DNA of 64,000 nucleotides from Rhodococcus jostii NBRC 16295 (GCF_001894825.1 NZ_BCWY01000026.1:53425-117424); one strand, 5' to 3'; shown: positions 18,015 through 27,738, counted from the stretch's first letter. A program made the numbers and translations. Notes: a model not told the origin generated them from the letters alone.

Positions 18015-19076
18015 ATGAGCCAGCACACCGACAGCGAACCGCCAATCACCGAACAGTTGTCACAGACGAATCCAACCAGCCGTAGGCCACAGGTTCTGGG
18101 GGTAGTTGCGCGTGCGGCCAGTCGTAACACCGGTGTGCTCGCCGGTTTGGCCGTGCTGTCTATCTTCATGACGTTGACTCAGCCGGTCTTCCTGACCTGG
18201 GGGAACATCACGAACATCGTGGGGGCAAACTCAGTGGTCCTCGTGTTAGCCATCGGCGCCACATTCGTGATCATCTCTGCAGGGATCGACCTCTCTGCTG
18301 CCTCGGCAGCGGCTTTGGCAGGGATGTCATTCGGCGTCTTTCTCAATCTCGGATGGGGCGCTACCTCGGCCGTTTCCGGAACGCTCCTGGTCGGTCTTGT
18401 CCTAGGCCTGATCAACGGCGTGCTCATCGCCTATGCCAGGGTCCCCTTCTTGGTTGTCACATTGGGCACGTTGTCCATCTTCGGCTCCCTGGCACTGGTG
18501 TTGAAGCAGGGACAGACGATCAACACCTTCTCTCTTCCCGGCTTCCAGCCGGTCTACCGCTTTGTTTCGGGTGAGGTTGCCGGGATTACATACCTACTCA
18601 TCTTCGACATGCTTGTGGTCTCATGCGCCGCCTTTACGCTGAGGTACACCTCCTTCGGTCGGGCTGTATTCGCGGTCGGGTCAAATGCCGAAGCTGCCCA
18701 CCTCAACGGGATCAACATCGCACGAACCGTTCTCTCCATCTACGTCCTCGCCGGTATGTTCGCGGCGCTGGCATCGCTCATCCAGGTGGGCCGTCTCACT
18801 GGCGCCAGTCCCAATATCGACGCGAACCTGCTGCTCACCGTGATTGCGGCCGTACTCATCGGGGGCACAGCATATTCCGGTGGCGAGGGCGGTGTGGGCG
18901 GCACAGTGTTGGGAGTACTGTTTCTCGGCGTTATCCAGAACGCCCTTACTCTCAGCGACGTCTCAACGTTCTGGCGCGGAACCGTCAACGGTCTGGTCCT
19001 GATCGCAGCAGTCACCTTGGGTGTGGCCCGCCAGCACGGTTGGTTCGCAAAGCTTCGACCAGCGGCGATTGGCTAA
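18015..19076 (+). CDS. sugar-type ABC transporter permease (353 aa)
   Basis: An RbsC-like membrane subunit with about 8-10 hydrophobic helices. The family region ISAGIDLSAASAAALAG is present, as is the cytoplasmic coupling motif around AVGSNAEAAHLNGINIART. TAYSGGEGGVGGTVLG lies near the C-terminus. Its N-terminal 50 residues are polar. I chose ATG 18015 because GAAGGA lies five bases upstream, rather than TTG 17997. It lies 57 bases downstream of the ATPase gene; the pair should form the translocation complex. Confidence 0.9.
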   Translation: MSQHTDSEPPITEQLSQTNPTSRRPQVLGVVARAASRNTGVLAGLAVLSIFMTLTQPVFLTWGNITNIVGANSVVLVLAIGATFVIISAGIDLSAASAAALAGMSFGVFLNLGWGATSAVSGTLLVGLVLGLINGVLIAYARVPFLVVTLGTLSIFGSLALVLKQGQTINTFSLPGFQPVYRFVSGEVAGITYLLIFDMLVVSCAAFTLRYTSFGRAVFAVGSNAEAAHLNGINIARTVLSIYVLAGMFAALASLIQVGRLTGASPNIDANLLLTVIAAVLIGGTAYSGGEGGVGGTVLGVLFLGVIQNALTLSDVSTFWRGTVNGLVLIAAVTLGVARQHGWFAKLRPAAIG

Positions 19077-19405
19077 CTCGGCGATCCATGCAGGGCACCG
19101 CAAGGCAGTCGTTTTCCCCTCCAACCGAACCCACGAGGAACGACAACACTATCTCGTTCCCACTGTCCCCACACTTGAGCCAGACCGCGATCCCGCTTCA
19201 GTAGGCAGAAGGTCGCCGACGAATCGCATATCGGTGATGTAAACCCTGTCGCGAGAAGGTTTACACGATGCTGCGGTCACCACCATCCCGGAACTCAGAT
19301 GCAACCGGCCGCACCTTGTCCGCCGATCGACAAGCTCGGATCAGAGGCCGACGCGGATCCGCTATAAGCGCGCCGAGTGGCGCTATACCAGTGAAAGGTT
19401 CGACA
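19077..19405. other. intergenic region before the binding-protein gene
   Basis: This 329-base gap separates permease and binding protein within an otherwise compact operon. No protein is supported. It contains the perfect inverted repeat at 19238-19265 and GAAAGG (19393-19398), the ribosome site of the next gene. An internal promoter giving extra binding-protein transcript would fit, as binding proteins are usually needed in excess. Confidence 0.4.
19238..19265. promoter_or_regulatory. perfect 8-bp inverted repeat TGTAAACC-N12-GGTTTACA
   Basis: TGTAAACC (19238-19245) and GGTTTACA (19258-19265) are exact reverse complements, 140 bases before the binding-protein start. The half sites look like those of LacI/RbsR-type sugar regulators, but in those the halves abut, whereas here 12 bases separate them. 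A stem-loop in RNA is the alternative. No LacI-type gene is in the window. Confidence 0.4.
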
Positions 19406-20407
19406 ATGACCTTGCGAAAGACGATCCTGGCTGCCGCGGCAGCGGCAGCAATGGTGCCCATTAGTGCCTGCGGCTTCTCGGATTCCTCGGGAGGAAGCTC
19501 GCAGACTGTCGCGTACTCCAACCCTGTGGCGTCTCAGCCGGCACAGTACGTTCTGAACAACGCGTTCGAGTCAGCGGCGCACAGCCTTGGCTGGGACGCG
19601 AAGATCTATGATGCGAATCTCTCTCCGGACACGCAAGTCTCGAACATTCAAACCATGATCCAGACCCAGGCCGACGCGATCGCAGTGTGGACGCTCGATG
19701 CCGGCGCAATGGGGGGAGTCTATGCGCAAGCCAAAGAACAAGGCATACCGATCATCGGTGTCAATTCAGATGATGATGGGATCACGACCACCGTGTGGTG
19801 GGAGTCCTTCATGTGCGAGGCTCCTGATGCACCGTTCAAGCGGGCTGCGCAGTCAGTGGCCAAGGAGCGTCCGGGCGCGAAGGTGATCGTATTGGGTGGG
19901 CCACCGGTTCCTTCGGTGCAGAAGAACGCATCCTGTTTCACCGAGGCTGCAGAGGACGCCGGGTTGGAGATCATCAACCGGACCGACAACGTCAAGGACG
20001 ACTCGGCCAACGCATTGGCGTTGACCTCAGATCTTCTGGCGAAGTACCCCGATGTCGACTTCATCTGGGCGTACAACGACCTGACCGCATTGGGTGCATC
20101 GTCGGCGGTGACTGCCGCTGGCCTGAAGGTTTCCGATGGCCAGAGCCCGGGTGTGATCATCCACGGCACCAACGGTGACGCCGATGCTATTCAGGCTATT
20201 CGGGAGGGGCGTCTGACCGGGACCTGGGACCCCAACAACGTGGCTAGCGGTATGTCGATCATCAAAGCCGTCCAGAACATCCAGAAGGGCAATACCGACG
20301 ATCTGATCATCAAGTCGACGTTCTGGGATACCAGCAACATCGACAACTACGTCGACTCCGACAAGGTGACCTATGACCTCGATGACCTCCCGCTCGTAGC
20401 CCCCTGA
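19406..20407 (+). CDS. periplasmic-binding lipoprotein of sugar-type ABC importer (333 aa)
   Basis: An extracellular substrate receptor of the type I periplasmic-binding fold (RbsB/XylF-like). The ATG at 19406 follows GAAAGG and opens a lipoprotein signal: Lys/Arg start, Ala-rich core, lipobox ISAC with Cys about residue 22. The body shows IQTMIQTQADAIAVWTLDAG, GIPIIGVNSDDDG and KYPDVDFIWAYNDLTALGA, typical of the family. FMCEAPDAPFKRAAQ departs from the classic sugar-site pattern, so the ligand may not be a simple sugar. It completes the ABC operon. Confidence 0.9.
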   Translation: MTLRKTILAAAAAAAMVPISACGFSDSSGGSSQTVAYSNPVASQPAQYVLNNAFESAAHSLGWDAKIYDANLSPDTQVSNIQTMIQTQADAIAVWTLDAGAMGGVYAQAKEQGIPIIGVNSDDDGITTTVWWESFMCEAPDAPFKRAAQSVAKERPGAKVIVLGGPPVPSVQKNASCFTEAAEDAGLEIINRTDNVKDDSANALALTSDLLAKYPDVDFIWAYNDLTALGASSAVTAAGLKVSDGQSPGVIIHGTNGDADAIQAIREGRLTGTWDPNNVASGMSIIKAVQNIQKGNTDDLIIKSTFWDTSNIDNYVDSDKVTYDLDDLPLVAP

Positions 20408-20598
20408 CCTCCATTCACTGAGGACAGCGGGTGAGTGAGGAATGCAGTAGTCCTGGCGTATGACATTCATTGGGGCAAAACATGTTTGACGCAAGATCAT
20501 CAATCATATCGGGGCAGCCATCGATGTGCTTGATGACGTCTATGGCGGAGGAAACTACCCACAGCCACACGGGTTCTGCACTATTCGACCGTGTCGCT

Positions 20599-23500
20599 TT
20601 AGGTCGTCGGATTCTGAGTCTGCTCGACGACCCATGCGGCGACCTGGGTTCGTGAGGTGAAGCCGAGCTTGGACAGTATGTGCTCCACGTGTCCCTGGGC
20701 TGTGCGGTCCGAGATGACCAGTCTTTCCGCAATTGCCTTGTTGGTAAGTCCCTCCGCGACCAAGTCGGCGACTTGCCGCTCGCGTCGAGTCAGATTCACC
20801 GCATCGCTGGATTGCGCCTGTGCCACTCGAGGCTTCTTGCCGAGTGCATACGCGACGGCGTCCTCATAAATCAGCGCATTGCCATGGTGGAAATTCTTCT
20901 TGAACTCTCGTTCACCGAGGGCTCGCCGAGTACGGCGCTCGCATTCTTCTTGATACACGAGCATGTCGGGAAAGCTGACCGTCGGTCCCCCCATAGAACG
21001 CCACCAGCCTTCGGCAGCGCCCAGTAGGACAGCAGCCCGCGCCTCGTGGTGTTGGTCGGCCTCGATCCATGCCAGGGTCTGAAGGCACCGTGCGGCACCC
21101 GCGGGATCGTCCACTGGACGTGTCAGCCGTACGCCCTGCTCGAGCAGTGCTGTCGCGCGATCCGCCTCGCCCTTCGCCCACAGTGCCAATCCGGCAGCCA
21201 ACGACGACCGCCCGCGGTACACAGTCTCTCCGCGTCTTTCTGTGACTGCGAGGATTTCCTCATGACACGAAATAGCTCCGACCGTATCACCCAGCAGTCC
21301 GTAAGCCAGCCCAAGACCGAATAGGCTAGCGATCCGGCGGAGCGGGTTGCCGTCTTCTTGGGGCGCTGTGAGGGCCCGCTTGTAGTCGGCGACGGCGCGC
21401 GACGGATCGCCACTGAACAGAGCCATACACCCAGCGGCATACCCAGAGAGCGCGGACTGCGACGAGGTACCCGGTTGATCGGCGACGTCGTCGCCCTCGG
21501 CCAGTAGGGCTCTCCCGGCCACCACGTCGCCTTGCGTTCCGGCGAGCACACTGTCCGCGTAGAGAGCTTTGACTCGGTACGCTGAAGATTGGCCGTCGTC
21601 TACGGCTAGAAGACGGTCGAGCCAGAGCCTGCCTTCGCTGTGAAGTCCACGCGAGAGCCAGAACGGAAATAGCGCTCCGGCAATTCGCAGACCGACGTCA
21701 GCCTCCCGCGGATCGTCCAGACAGAATCGAAGAGTGTCACGGAGATTCGGCTGTTCTCGCTCGAGACGAGCGATCCATTCCAACTGGTGGGGGCTAATCC
21801 ATTCAGCCTCTGCCTGCTGCACCAATTGCTCGTACCAATCCCGGTGGCGCCGTCGGAAGACCTCGTACTCACCGCTGGTCTGCAGTTTCTCCCGGCCGTA
21901 GTCGCGCAAAGTTTCGAGTAGCCGGTACCGAACCACGGCGCCTGGCTCCTCCCGGATCAGGATTGACTTGTCGACGAGCGATGCCACCACATCAAGCATG
22001 TCGGCTGATGGGAGGTCGTTGGCACAGATGGCTTCTGCTGCATCCAATTCGAAGCTGCCGGCAAATACCGAACATTGGGCCCACAATTGCTGCTCGCGCG
22101 GTGTGCACAACTCGTAGCTCCAGTCAATGCACAGACGCAATGTCTGCTGACGCGAGGGCGCACCGCGATTGCCCACGCTCAGGAGGCGGTAGCGGTCTGT
22201 TAGACGGTCGAGGATCTGCTGTGCGGACATTGCCCGTAATCGCACCGCTGCCAGTTCAATCGGCAGCGGGAGACCGTCCAGTCGCTGACAGATCTCGGCC
22301 ACCACGCGCTGGTTGTCCTCGGTGAGATCGAACCCAGGGACGGCGGTCGCGGCTCGCTCGGTGAACAGGGCCACCGCCTCGTATCGAGGAAGCCCGCCAA
22401 CTGATGTCGAGCGGTCAACATCGGGAACCGCCAACGGCGGCACCCTCATCGAGACCTCTCCACCGATGCCCAAAGGTTCACGACTCGTTGCGAGGACCCG
22501 CAACCCCGGGCAGCTCCGCAATAACGATTCGACCATGCTCGCGACCTCTTTGACCAGGTGCTCGCAATTGTCGAGCACCAGGAGCAGCCTCCGGTCGGCG
22601 AGGTAGTCGGCCAGCAGGGTCAGCGGAGGGTCGGCCGATTGCTCTCGCAGTCCGAGGGCCGCGAAGACGGCGCTCGTCACCAGCATGGTGTCCCGGACTT
22701 CACCCAACTCGACTAGCCATACGCCTTCCGGGAATGCACGCCTCGAGTCGGTGGCGACGCGAAGCGCGAGCCGGGTCTTGCCGACGCCCCCGATCCCAGT
22801 CAGAGTCACCAGCCGGTATGCAGACAGCATCTTCTTCGCCTCGGCGCGTTCGTGTCGCCGACCGACGAAACTTGTCAATTCAAGAGGGAGGTTTCCCGAT
22901 CTGCGTCGTTTGCCAGATACGAACGGCCCATCTCGAGCGGGAGGCGTGGTCGAGGCATTCAGGGTGGACGTCCGGGGCACTTGTGAGTGTTCCGTCGGAC
23001 GGCCGGCGGGCGACGCCATTGTCGGCTGATCCGTTCGCGCCGTGTTGTTGCTCGCAGGCACTGCCATATCGTCGACTCGGCAGTCGTGGTGCCGCTCAGC
23101 GGCACGGAGTTGATCGCCGAAGGCCGCGGCGGTGGGAGGGCGATCATTCGGATCGCGTGCCATAGCCGACTCGATCGCCGCGCTGACATCGTCGGGAACA
23201 TCTTGTTCTCGTAGGTCGGGTAACGGTTCGGTCGTAATCCGCAGAAACTGGGCGACCACCCGTTCACCGCTTCGGCGCTCGAACGGGGCGTGCCCTGTGA
23301 GCGCGCAGAACAGCGTCGCGCCGAGGCCGTAGATGTCGGAGGCTGGGCTTGGTGACTGGCCTGCCAGGACCTCTGGGGCAGTGAAGGCCGGAGATCCAGT
23401 GATTGTTCCCGCCGTCGTCTCGAAGGCTCCGGCCATGTGGGCGATCCCGAAGTCGGTCAACTGAGGCTCGTCATACTCAGTGAGCAGGATGTTGGCAGGT

Positions 23501-23952
23501 TTCACATCGCGATGGAGAACATCACGTCTGTGAGCGGTCTCCAGCGCGCCGGCCACCTTCACGCCTAAATGAAGCGTGTCGTCCCACCCCAGTGGTCCGT
23601 CTTGGCGGATCCGCACATCGAGCGAATCTTGGGGGTGGTACGGCATCACGATGTACGGCAGGCCGCTGCTGGTTGCACCGGCTTGCAAGATGGTCACTAT
23701 GTTCGGATGTTCCGACAGCCTGCCCATCGCTTGCTGCTCCCGCAGGAACCGCTCGAGGTTCTCCGGATCGAGAAGGGAAGTGAGGACCTTAACGGCTACC
23801 GTCCGGCGGAGGGAAGGCTGTCGGCAACGGTAGACGACACCAAATCCACCGTGCCCAATCTCGATCGGATCTTCGAATCCGGCCGCGGCTAGTTCCGACG
23901 CTGCTGCAAGCGTTATGTCACGTCGTGAACCAATGGAGTTGAGTTCGGCCAT
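20599..23952 (-). CDS. PknK/AcoK-like regulator: Ser/Thr kinase + signal ATPase + LuxR HTH (1117 aa)
   Basis: A three-part regulator. Residues about 20-290 are a Ser/Thr kinase: GHGGFGVVYRC glycine loop, VAVKVL Lys, catalytic HRDVKPANILL and DFGIAHM. Residues about 380-700 are a STAND/NB-ARC-type ATPase: Walker A LTGIGGVGKTRLAL and Walker B LLLVLDNCEHL. TPR-like helices follow. The C-terminal 65 residues are a LuxR HTH (LTRRERQVADLVAEGLTNKA, then AQGHVEHILSKLGF). PknK of mycobacteria is the closest known plan. ATG at 23952 (MAELNSIG) chosen just before the kinase fold. It converges with the ABC operon. No transmembrane segment, so it should be cytosolic. Confidence 0.88.
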   Translation of the reverse strand: MAELNSIGSRRDITLAAASELAAAGFEDPIEIGHGGFGVVYRCRQPSLRRTVAVKVLTSLLDPENLERFLREQQAMGRLSEHPNIVTILQAGATSSGLPYIVMPYHPQDSLDVRIRQDGPLGWDDTLHLGVKVAGALETAHRRDVLHRDVKPANILLTEYDEPQLTDFGIAHMAGAFETTAGTITGSPAFTAPEVLAGQSPSPASDIYGLGATLFCALTGHAPFERRSGERVVAQFLRITTEPLPDLREQDVPDDVSAAIESAMARDPNDRPPTAAAFGDQLRAAERHHDCRVDDMAVPASNNTARTDQPTMASPAGRPTEHSQVPRTSTLNASTTPPARDGPFVSGKRRRSGNLPLELTSFVGRRHERAEAKKMLSAYRLVTLTGIGGVGKTRLALRVATDSRRAFPEGVWLVELGEVRDTMLVTSAVFAALGLREQSADPPLTLLADYLADRRLLLVLDNCEHLVKEVASMVESLLRSCPGLRVLATSREPLGIGGEVSMRVPPLAVPDVDRSTSVGGLPRYEAVALFTERAATAVPGFDLTEDNQRVVAEICQRLDGLPLPIELAAVRLRAMSAQQILDRLTDRYRLLSVGNRGAPSRQQTLRLCIDWSYELCTPREQQLWAQCSVFAGSFELDAAEAICANDLPSADMLDVVASLVDKSILIREEPGAVVRYRLLETLRDYGREKLQTSGEYEVFRRRHRDWYEQLVQQAEAEWISPHQLEWIARLEREQPNLRDTLRFCLDDPREADVGLRIAGALFPFWLSRGLHSEGRLWLDRLLAVDDGQSSAYRVKALYADSVLAGTQGDVVAGRALLAEGDDVADQPGTSSQSALSGYAAGCMALFSGDPSRAVADYKRALTAPQEDGNPLRRIASLFGLGLAYGLLGDTVGAISCHEEILAVTERRGETVYRGRSSLAAGLALWAKGEADRATALLEQGVRLTRPVDDPAGAARCLQTLAWIEADQHHEARAAVLLGAAEGWWRSMGGPTVSFPDMLVYQEECERRTRRALGEREFKKNFHHGNALIYEDAVAYALGKKPRVAQAQSSDAVNLTRRERQVADLVAEGLTNKAIAERLVISDRTAQGHVEHILSKLGFTSRTQVAAWVVEQTQNPTT

Positions 23953-24801
23953 CGAAATCTTCAATCCTGAGCTGTGCGGGTGCCCTGCCCGCAGCGTACC
24001 TCTCGCTGCCCTGCGAAACGGCCCATACATTCAAGACGACATTCACGCGTCTTGAAGGGCTCGCTGTCCGCCTTGTACGGCGACGCGCGATCACCGCCAC
24101 ATTGCGGACCAGCTGGTCCCTTTACAGATCACGTCGCGCAGGCACAGCGGTCTGCGGCTGAACCGCCACACCGCCCGAGAACACACGACTCACGCGCGAT
24201 GACAGCGAACCTCTCGTTCCAGTCGATGAGGAGATCTTGATAACCGACCGGTCCGGCCGCGTTGGCCTCGCCGTCGGCGATGCGCGATGCTGGCGCCGTA
24301 CGGGCCGAGTGCCTCAGCAACCGTCGACACAGAAGCGGCCGTATTTGCCAAGCGTCTCGCGGGGAGCTGCACAGTCACGAACTAGACCGCCGAAACCCGC
24401 GGCCGGCAGCGTTGGCACCCTCGGAGATCGTCCGCTAATGGCGAGGGTGGTCGCCGAGGGCAGAGCACCTGAACGAACTTCGGATGAGGAATACTCTCGG
24501 GCAGAGAACAGTCGCAGCGACCGCGTGCCGCTACACGACATCGCAGTTGGCAACTGAGGCGCCTGCGGGAGCGCGGCCCGCCGATCATCATTGTCCTCGA
24601 CCGGCGGTACCGACGGCCACGTCATTGGGCTAGAGACCAGTCCTTCACATTCTGTATCACTGAAAAAACCACTGGCCGAAGCACCACATCGGACCCAGCC
24701 ACGTGGAGCGGGCAGCCCCAGCGATCTAGGCCGAGCGGAGAGGACATAAAAATCCGCGTCGCGTCAGGAATCGACAGTCGCTGACCGTTGTGGTCCACGA
24801 A
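23953..24801. other. no recognisable gene
   Basis: About 850 bases upstream of the kinase-LuxR gene. All frames are short or compositionally like non-coding DNA. The promoter of the regulator should be near 23953-24150, but I see no convincing hexamer pair. No repeats longer than a few bases stood out. Confidence 0.35.
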
Positions 24802-25167
24802 CTACCCGTACGTCTCGCTTTCCTCGGTCGGCGGAACCTGCGTTCGGGGGTAAGCCGTTGCGAGTTGGTCGGCGATCCTTGAATCGCACCCCGCATCTTG
24901 AATGGTCTCCCACACCTTCTCGATGAATCGGCTGCGCGCCATTCCGAATCGCTGAAAAACTTCGTCGTCAGGCGCACCGCCATACGGCGCCCAGATTCGG
25001 GCGAAGCCGACGATGTGGTCCGCCTCACTCGGGGCAGTGCGCCTCTCGAGTGCGGCCCTTTCCCGACCCTTTCGCCGCCGCTTTTGTCGATACTTTTTGA
25101 CCTCACCCTCAATGTTCGTGTCTGACGTGGACGACGCGTCCTGCGGGAACAAATGCTCAACGTTCAT
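24802..25167 (-). CDS. DUF3263-like small protein (121 aa)
   Basis: The C-terminal half, IVGFARIWAPYGGAPDDEVF then FGMARSRFIEKVW, resembles the actinobacterial DUF3263 pattern: a short helical motif with a conserved Trp, then Gly-Ala/Asp-Glu, Phe-Gly, and Arg-Phe/Tyr. The function of that family is unknown. The N-terminal half is highly charged (EGEVKKYRQKRRRKGRERAA), suggesting nucleic-acid contact. ATG at 25167 has AGGA upstream. A longer frame to 25326 has no ribosome site. It stands alone between the kinase-LuxR regulator and the MFS gene. Confidence 0.6.
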   Translation of the reverse strand: MNVEHLFPQDASSTSDTNIEGEVKKYRQKRRRKGRERAALERRTAPSEADHIVGFARIWAPYGGAPDDEVFQRFGMARSRFIEKVWETIQDAGCDSRIADQLATAYPRTQVPPTEESETYG

Positions 25168-25362
25168 GACTATTCCTGGTGGATGGACTGCTGTTCGTTC
25201 GAGTAGTCGGGGACCCTGGGTAGTCAGGAGTGCGCTGTGGGTCCTCGGTGGCTGCGCGACTTTGATGCTCCGCATTTGACCTGGGTGTAGCGGCGATGCG
25301 CGTCGAGTCTCTGTCCCGGTGTGCATCCGCTGCTCTTCTCCAGCTAAGTACGGTGCCGCGAG

Positions 25363-26754
25363 TCAGAGGGAGACAACCTCATCCTCGCCATGCGCAGGAC
25401 GCGATACCGGTTGCGTCGTCGCAGTACCTGTTGCAGACGTCGACGTCGCCTCGCCCCGTACGTGGCGCCACAATGCGTACATGACGGCCGCACCGACAAG
25501 CATAGGGACCGCTGCATAGAAGTACAGTGTTCGTGGTGCGGCGACCATAAGGGCATAGCCCACCAGAATTGGCGCGGAAATCGAGAACATACGACCGATG
25601 CCAAGCATCCAACCAAGAGCAGTCGAACGTGTCCGTACCGGATACAGCGGAGGAACCACCGCCATGAGGCCCGTGATCGAGATGAAGGTAAACAGTCCAA
25701 TGACCACGGTCAGCGCGATGGCGATACCAGGCTGGGAAAAGAACGAGGCAAAGGCAACGATAGCCAGCGCAGTTGTCAGCATCGCAATCCAGACCAATTT
25801 GAGAGCGGAGATCTTCAACGTCCAGACACCGAAGACCAGTGCTCCGACGACACCACCAAGGCTAAGGATCAGTCCCGCGGTCGTGCCGAGATCGGCATTG
25901 CCGCTGGACAACCTGATCAGCTCTGGGGTCCAGAAGCTGGCGAAGTAGAACATCGACATTACGCAGGAATACGCTACCCACGTCAGCAGGGTGCGGTAGT
26001 ACATTCCCTTTGCGAGCAGGCCACGGATTGAACCCGAGTCAGCCTTATCCGCCATTGCCGGCCGAGCGTCGGGGTCAACCGCTGGGTTGCGGAGTTTTGC
26101 TGCGACCCTGACGATCTCGGCGCGGGCTTCTGCAGTGTTGGCCGTCACCAAGAAGTCAATCGACTCGGGGATCACCGTGAGCGCGAGAATGAATGCGAGG
26201 CCGGTGATGGCGGCACCGAAAACAAACATCGCCTGCCACGCACCGCCGAACGCGCTGACGAGCATCGTGCCGATGAACCCACCTATGAGAGATCCGAGCG
26301 GGAACCCAATCGTGTATACGCCCATCACAGCGTTTCGGCGCTTCTCGGAAGAGTACTCCTGTACCAGCACAGTCAGACTGGCTGTCATGCCGCCGATACC
26401 GAGGCCAGTGACAAAGCGCGCCAGGGTGAGGGACTCAACGTTCGGTGACATCGCCGAAGCAGCCATGCCGATGAAGTTGACGACCAGGCACCAGAGAACA
26501 AGCTTGCGCCGGCCGAATCGATCACCGAGCGGGGATAGCAACAATGATCCCACCGTCATGCCCACCAGACCGGCGCTGAGTAGGTAGCCCTTCTCCGCGC
26601 TGCTGCCGAAGAATCCGTCTGGAAGGTGAGGAAGTACGAATCCCATGACGAACACATCGAATCCGTCGATGGTGAGGACGAGCAAGCAAGCCGTCAACGC
26701 AAGATACTGGAAGCGGGTCATCGGCGACTTCTTGATCGCAGTTGATATGTCCAT
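25363..26754 (-). CDS. MFS transporter, aromatic acid:H+ symporter (AAHS) family (463 aa)
   Basis: A 12-helix proton symporter related to PcaK/BenK/MhpT carriers of aromatic acids. Helix 1 carries the AAHS motif DGFD (LTIDGFDVFVMGFVLP), whose two Asp residues are needed in PcaK. The loop 2-3 motif is SPLGDRFGRRKLVLW. I chose ATG 26754 (MDISTAIKK) with GGAATGGAAC upstream; the longer frame to 26898 is polar and lacks a ribosome site. It lies downstream of the first Rieske oxygenase on the same strand, so it is a likely importer for a substrate of this island. Confidence 0.88.
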   Translation of the reverse strand: MDISTAIKKSPMTRFQYLALTACLLVLTIDGFDVFVMGFVLPHLPDGFFGSSAEKGYLLSAGLVGMTVGSLLLSPLGDRFGRRKLVLWCLVVNFIGMAASAMSPNVESLTLARFVTGLGIGGMTASLTVLVQEYSSEKRRNAVMGVYTIGFPLGSLIGGFIGTMLVSAFGGAWQAMFVFGAAITGLAFILALTVIPESIDFLVTANTAEARAEIVRVAAKLRNPAVDPDARPAMADKADSGSIRGLLAKGMYYRTLLTWVAYSCVMSMFYFASFWTPELIRLSSGNADLGTTAGLILSLGGVVGALVFGVWTLKISALKLVWIAMLTTALAIVAFASFFSQPGIAIALTVVIGLFTFISITGLMAVVPPLYPVRTRSTALGWMLGIGRMFSISAPILVGYALMVAAPRTLYFYAAVPMLVGAAVMYALWRHVRGEATSTSATGTATTQPVSRPAHGEDEVVSL

Positions 26755-27255
26755 CTTGGTTCCATTCCGTGAGAGTGCGATAGCGATTGGTGGATCTGAC
26801 AAATGAGGGCGGATTCGTGTTCCGCCCATCAGTCCGACTAGACGGTCGCTGTCCCGTCGGAACGGAATCGTCCTCCTGGTGTCGTGGTGCCACGCCAACC
26901 AACTAGCATTGGTCGAGGCGAGCCGTTGAGATCATCTGCAGGGTGCAGACAGATAGCTGCCCTTGCAGCGCTCTCTATGTGTCCGAGAGGGATTGGGCGA
27001 ATGTCGTCCATCCACCTCAGGTTAGGAAGATCGCCCCAAGAATTCATCAATGAGCTCGGTCCGGATCGCCGGGGCCGTGATCAGTTCCTCCATGACACCC
27101 CGGGCCAGAGACGGCAGGGTCCGACACCGCTGCTTCATGAGGTAGACGGGATGACCTGTGTTCTGACGAATGGCAAGTTGTCGTTGTCGGTCGCGCCAAG
27201 TCCGGTGATGCCGAGATGTGCGGCCCCCGAGAAGCCGAATCCGTACCCGCGGCCG
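26755..27255 (-). other. intergenic region with a possible decayed coding tail
   Basis: About 500 bases between the first Rieske beta gene and the MFS gene. On the minus strand, 27255-27022 gives GFSGAAHLGITGLGATDNDN in one frame and HPVYLMKQRCRTLPSLARG, then VMEELITAPAIRTELIDEF, in the next, ending at TAA (27022-27024). The composition looks protein-like and would be one gene tail after a single shift. I cannot name the family. The rest shows nothing. Confidence 0.3.
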
Positions 27256-27738
27256 TTACAGCGGGTACACCAGGTACCGCGCAGGCATGCTGTCGAGTCG
27301 AACCGCGCGACTCGTAAACCGGGCCCCATCGGTGGTCAACTCCACGACGTCCTCGTAGTATCCGGTCGCCAGGAGCCCTGACAACGAATCGTTCTCGGTG
27401 AAGCTGACCTGGAAGTTCGAGCGGATGGTCCACCTGGCCCCGTCCAGCGATGCCGCTTCAGTGCGTTGGGTGACGTGTCGGGTCCGGTATGGCTCGATCG
27501 TCCCCGCCCATACCTCGGTGATGAACTTGATTCGGTCGAGCACCCGTGCCCGGTTGTCGTCGTACATGTATGCCAGCGGAAGGTCACGCTGAATGTTGTC
27601 GAGCGTGTGCACGGTGTACGAGCACTCCTGCGCGAACAAGTCGGGCCACTGCTCCCAGTCCTGGTCGTCGAGTACCCGTGAGTAGCGTCCGAGTAGATCA
27701 TCGATGGCGCGGATCTCATTGGCAGTGTCAGTGATCAA
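27256..27738 (-). CDS. Rieske oxygenase beta (small) subunit 1 (160 aa)
   Basis: The structural subunit of a ring-hydroxylating oxygenase, with a SnoaL/NTF2-like cone fold. Signs are the N-terminal AIDDLLGRYSRVLDDQDWEQ and WPDLFAQECSYTVH (the W...F..C/D pattern of these subunits). RYLVYPL is at the C-terminus. Its start overlaps the end of the alpha gene by 11 bases, so translation is coupled. It lacks catalytic residues and should form an alpha3beta3 complex with the preceding alpha subunit. Confidence 0.9.
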   Translation of the reverse strand: MITDTANEIRAIDDLLGRYSRVLDDQDWEQWPDLFAQECSYTVHTLDNIQRDLPLAYMYDDNRARVLDRIKFITEVWAGTIEPYRTRHVTQRTEAASLDGARWTIRSNFQVSFTENDSLSGLLATGYYEDVVELTTDGARFTSRAVRLDSMPARYLVYPL

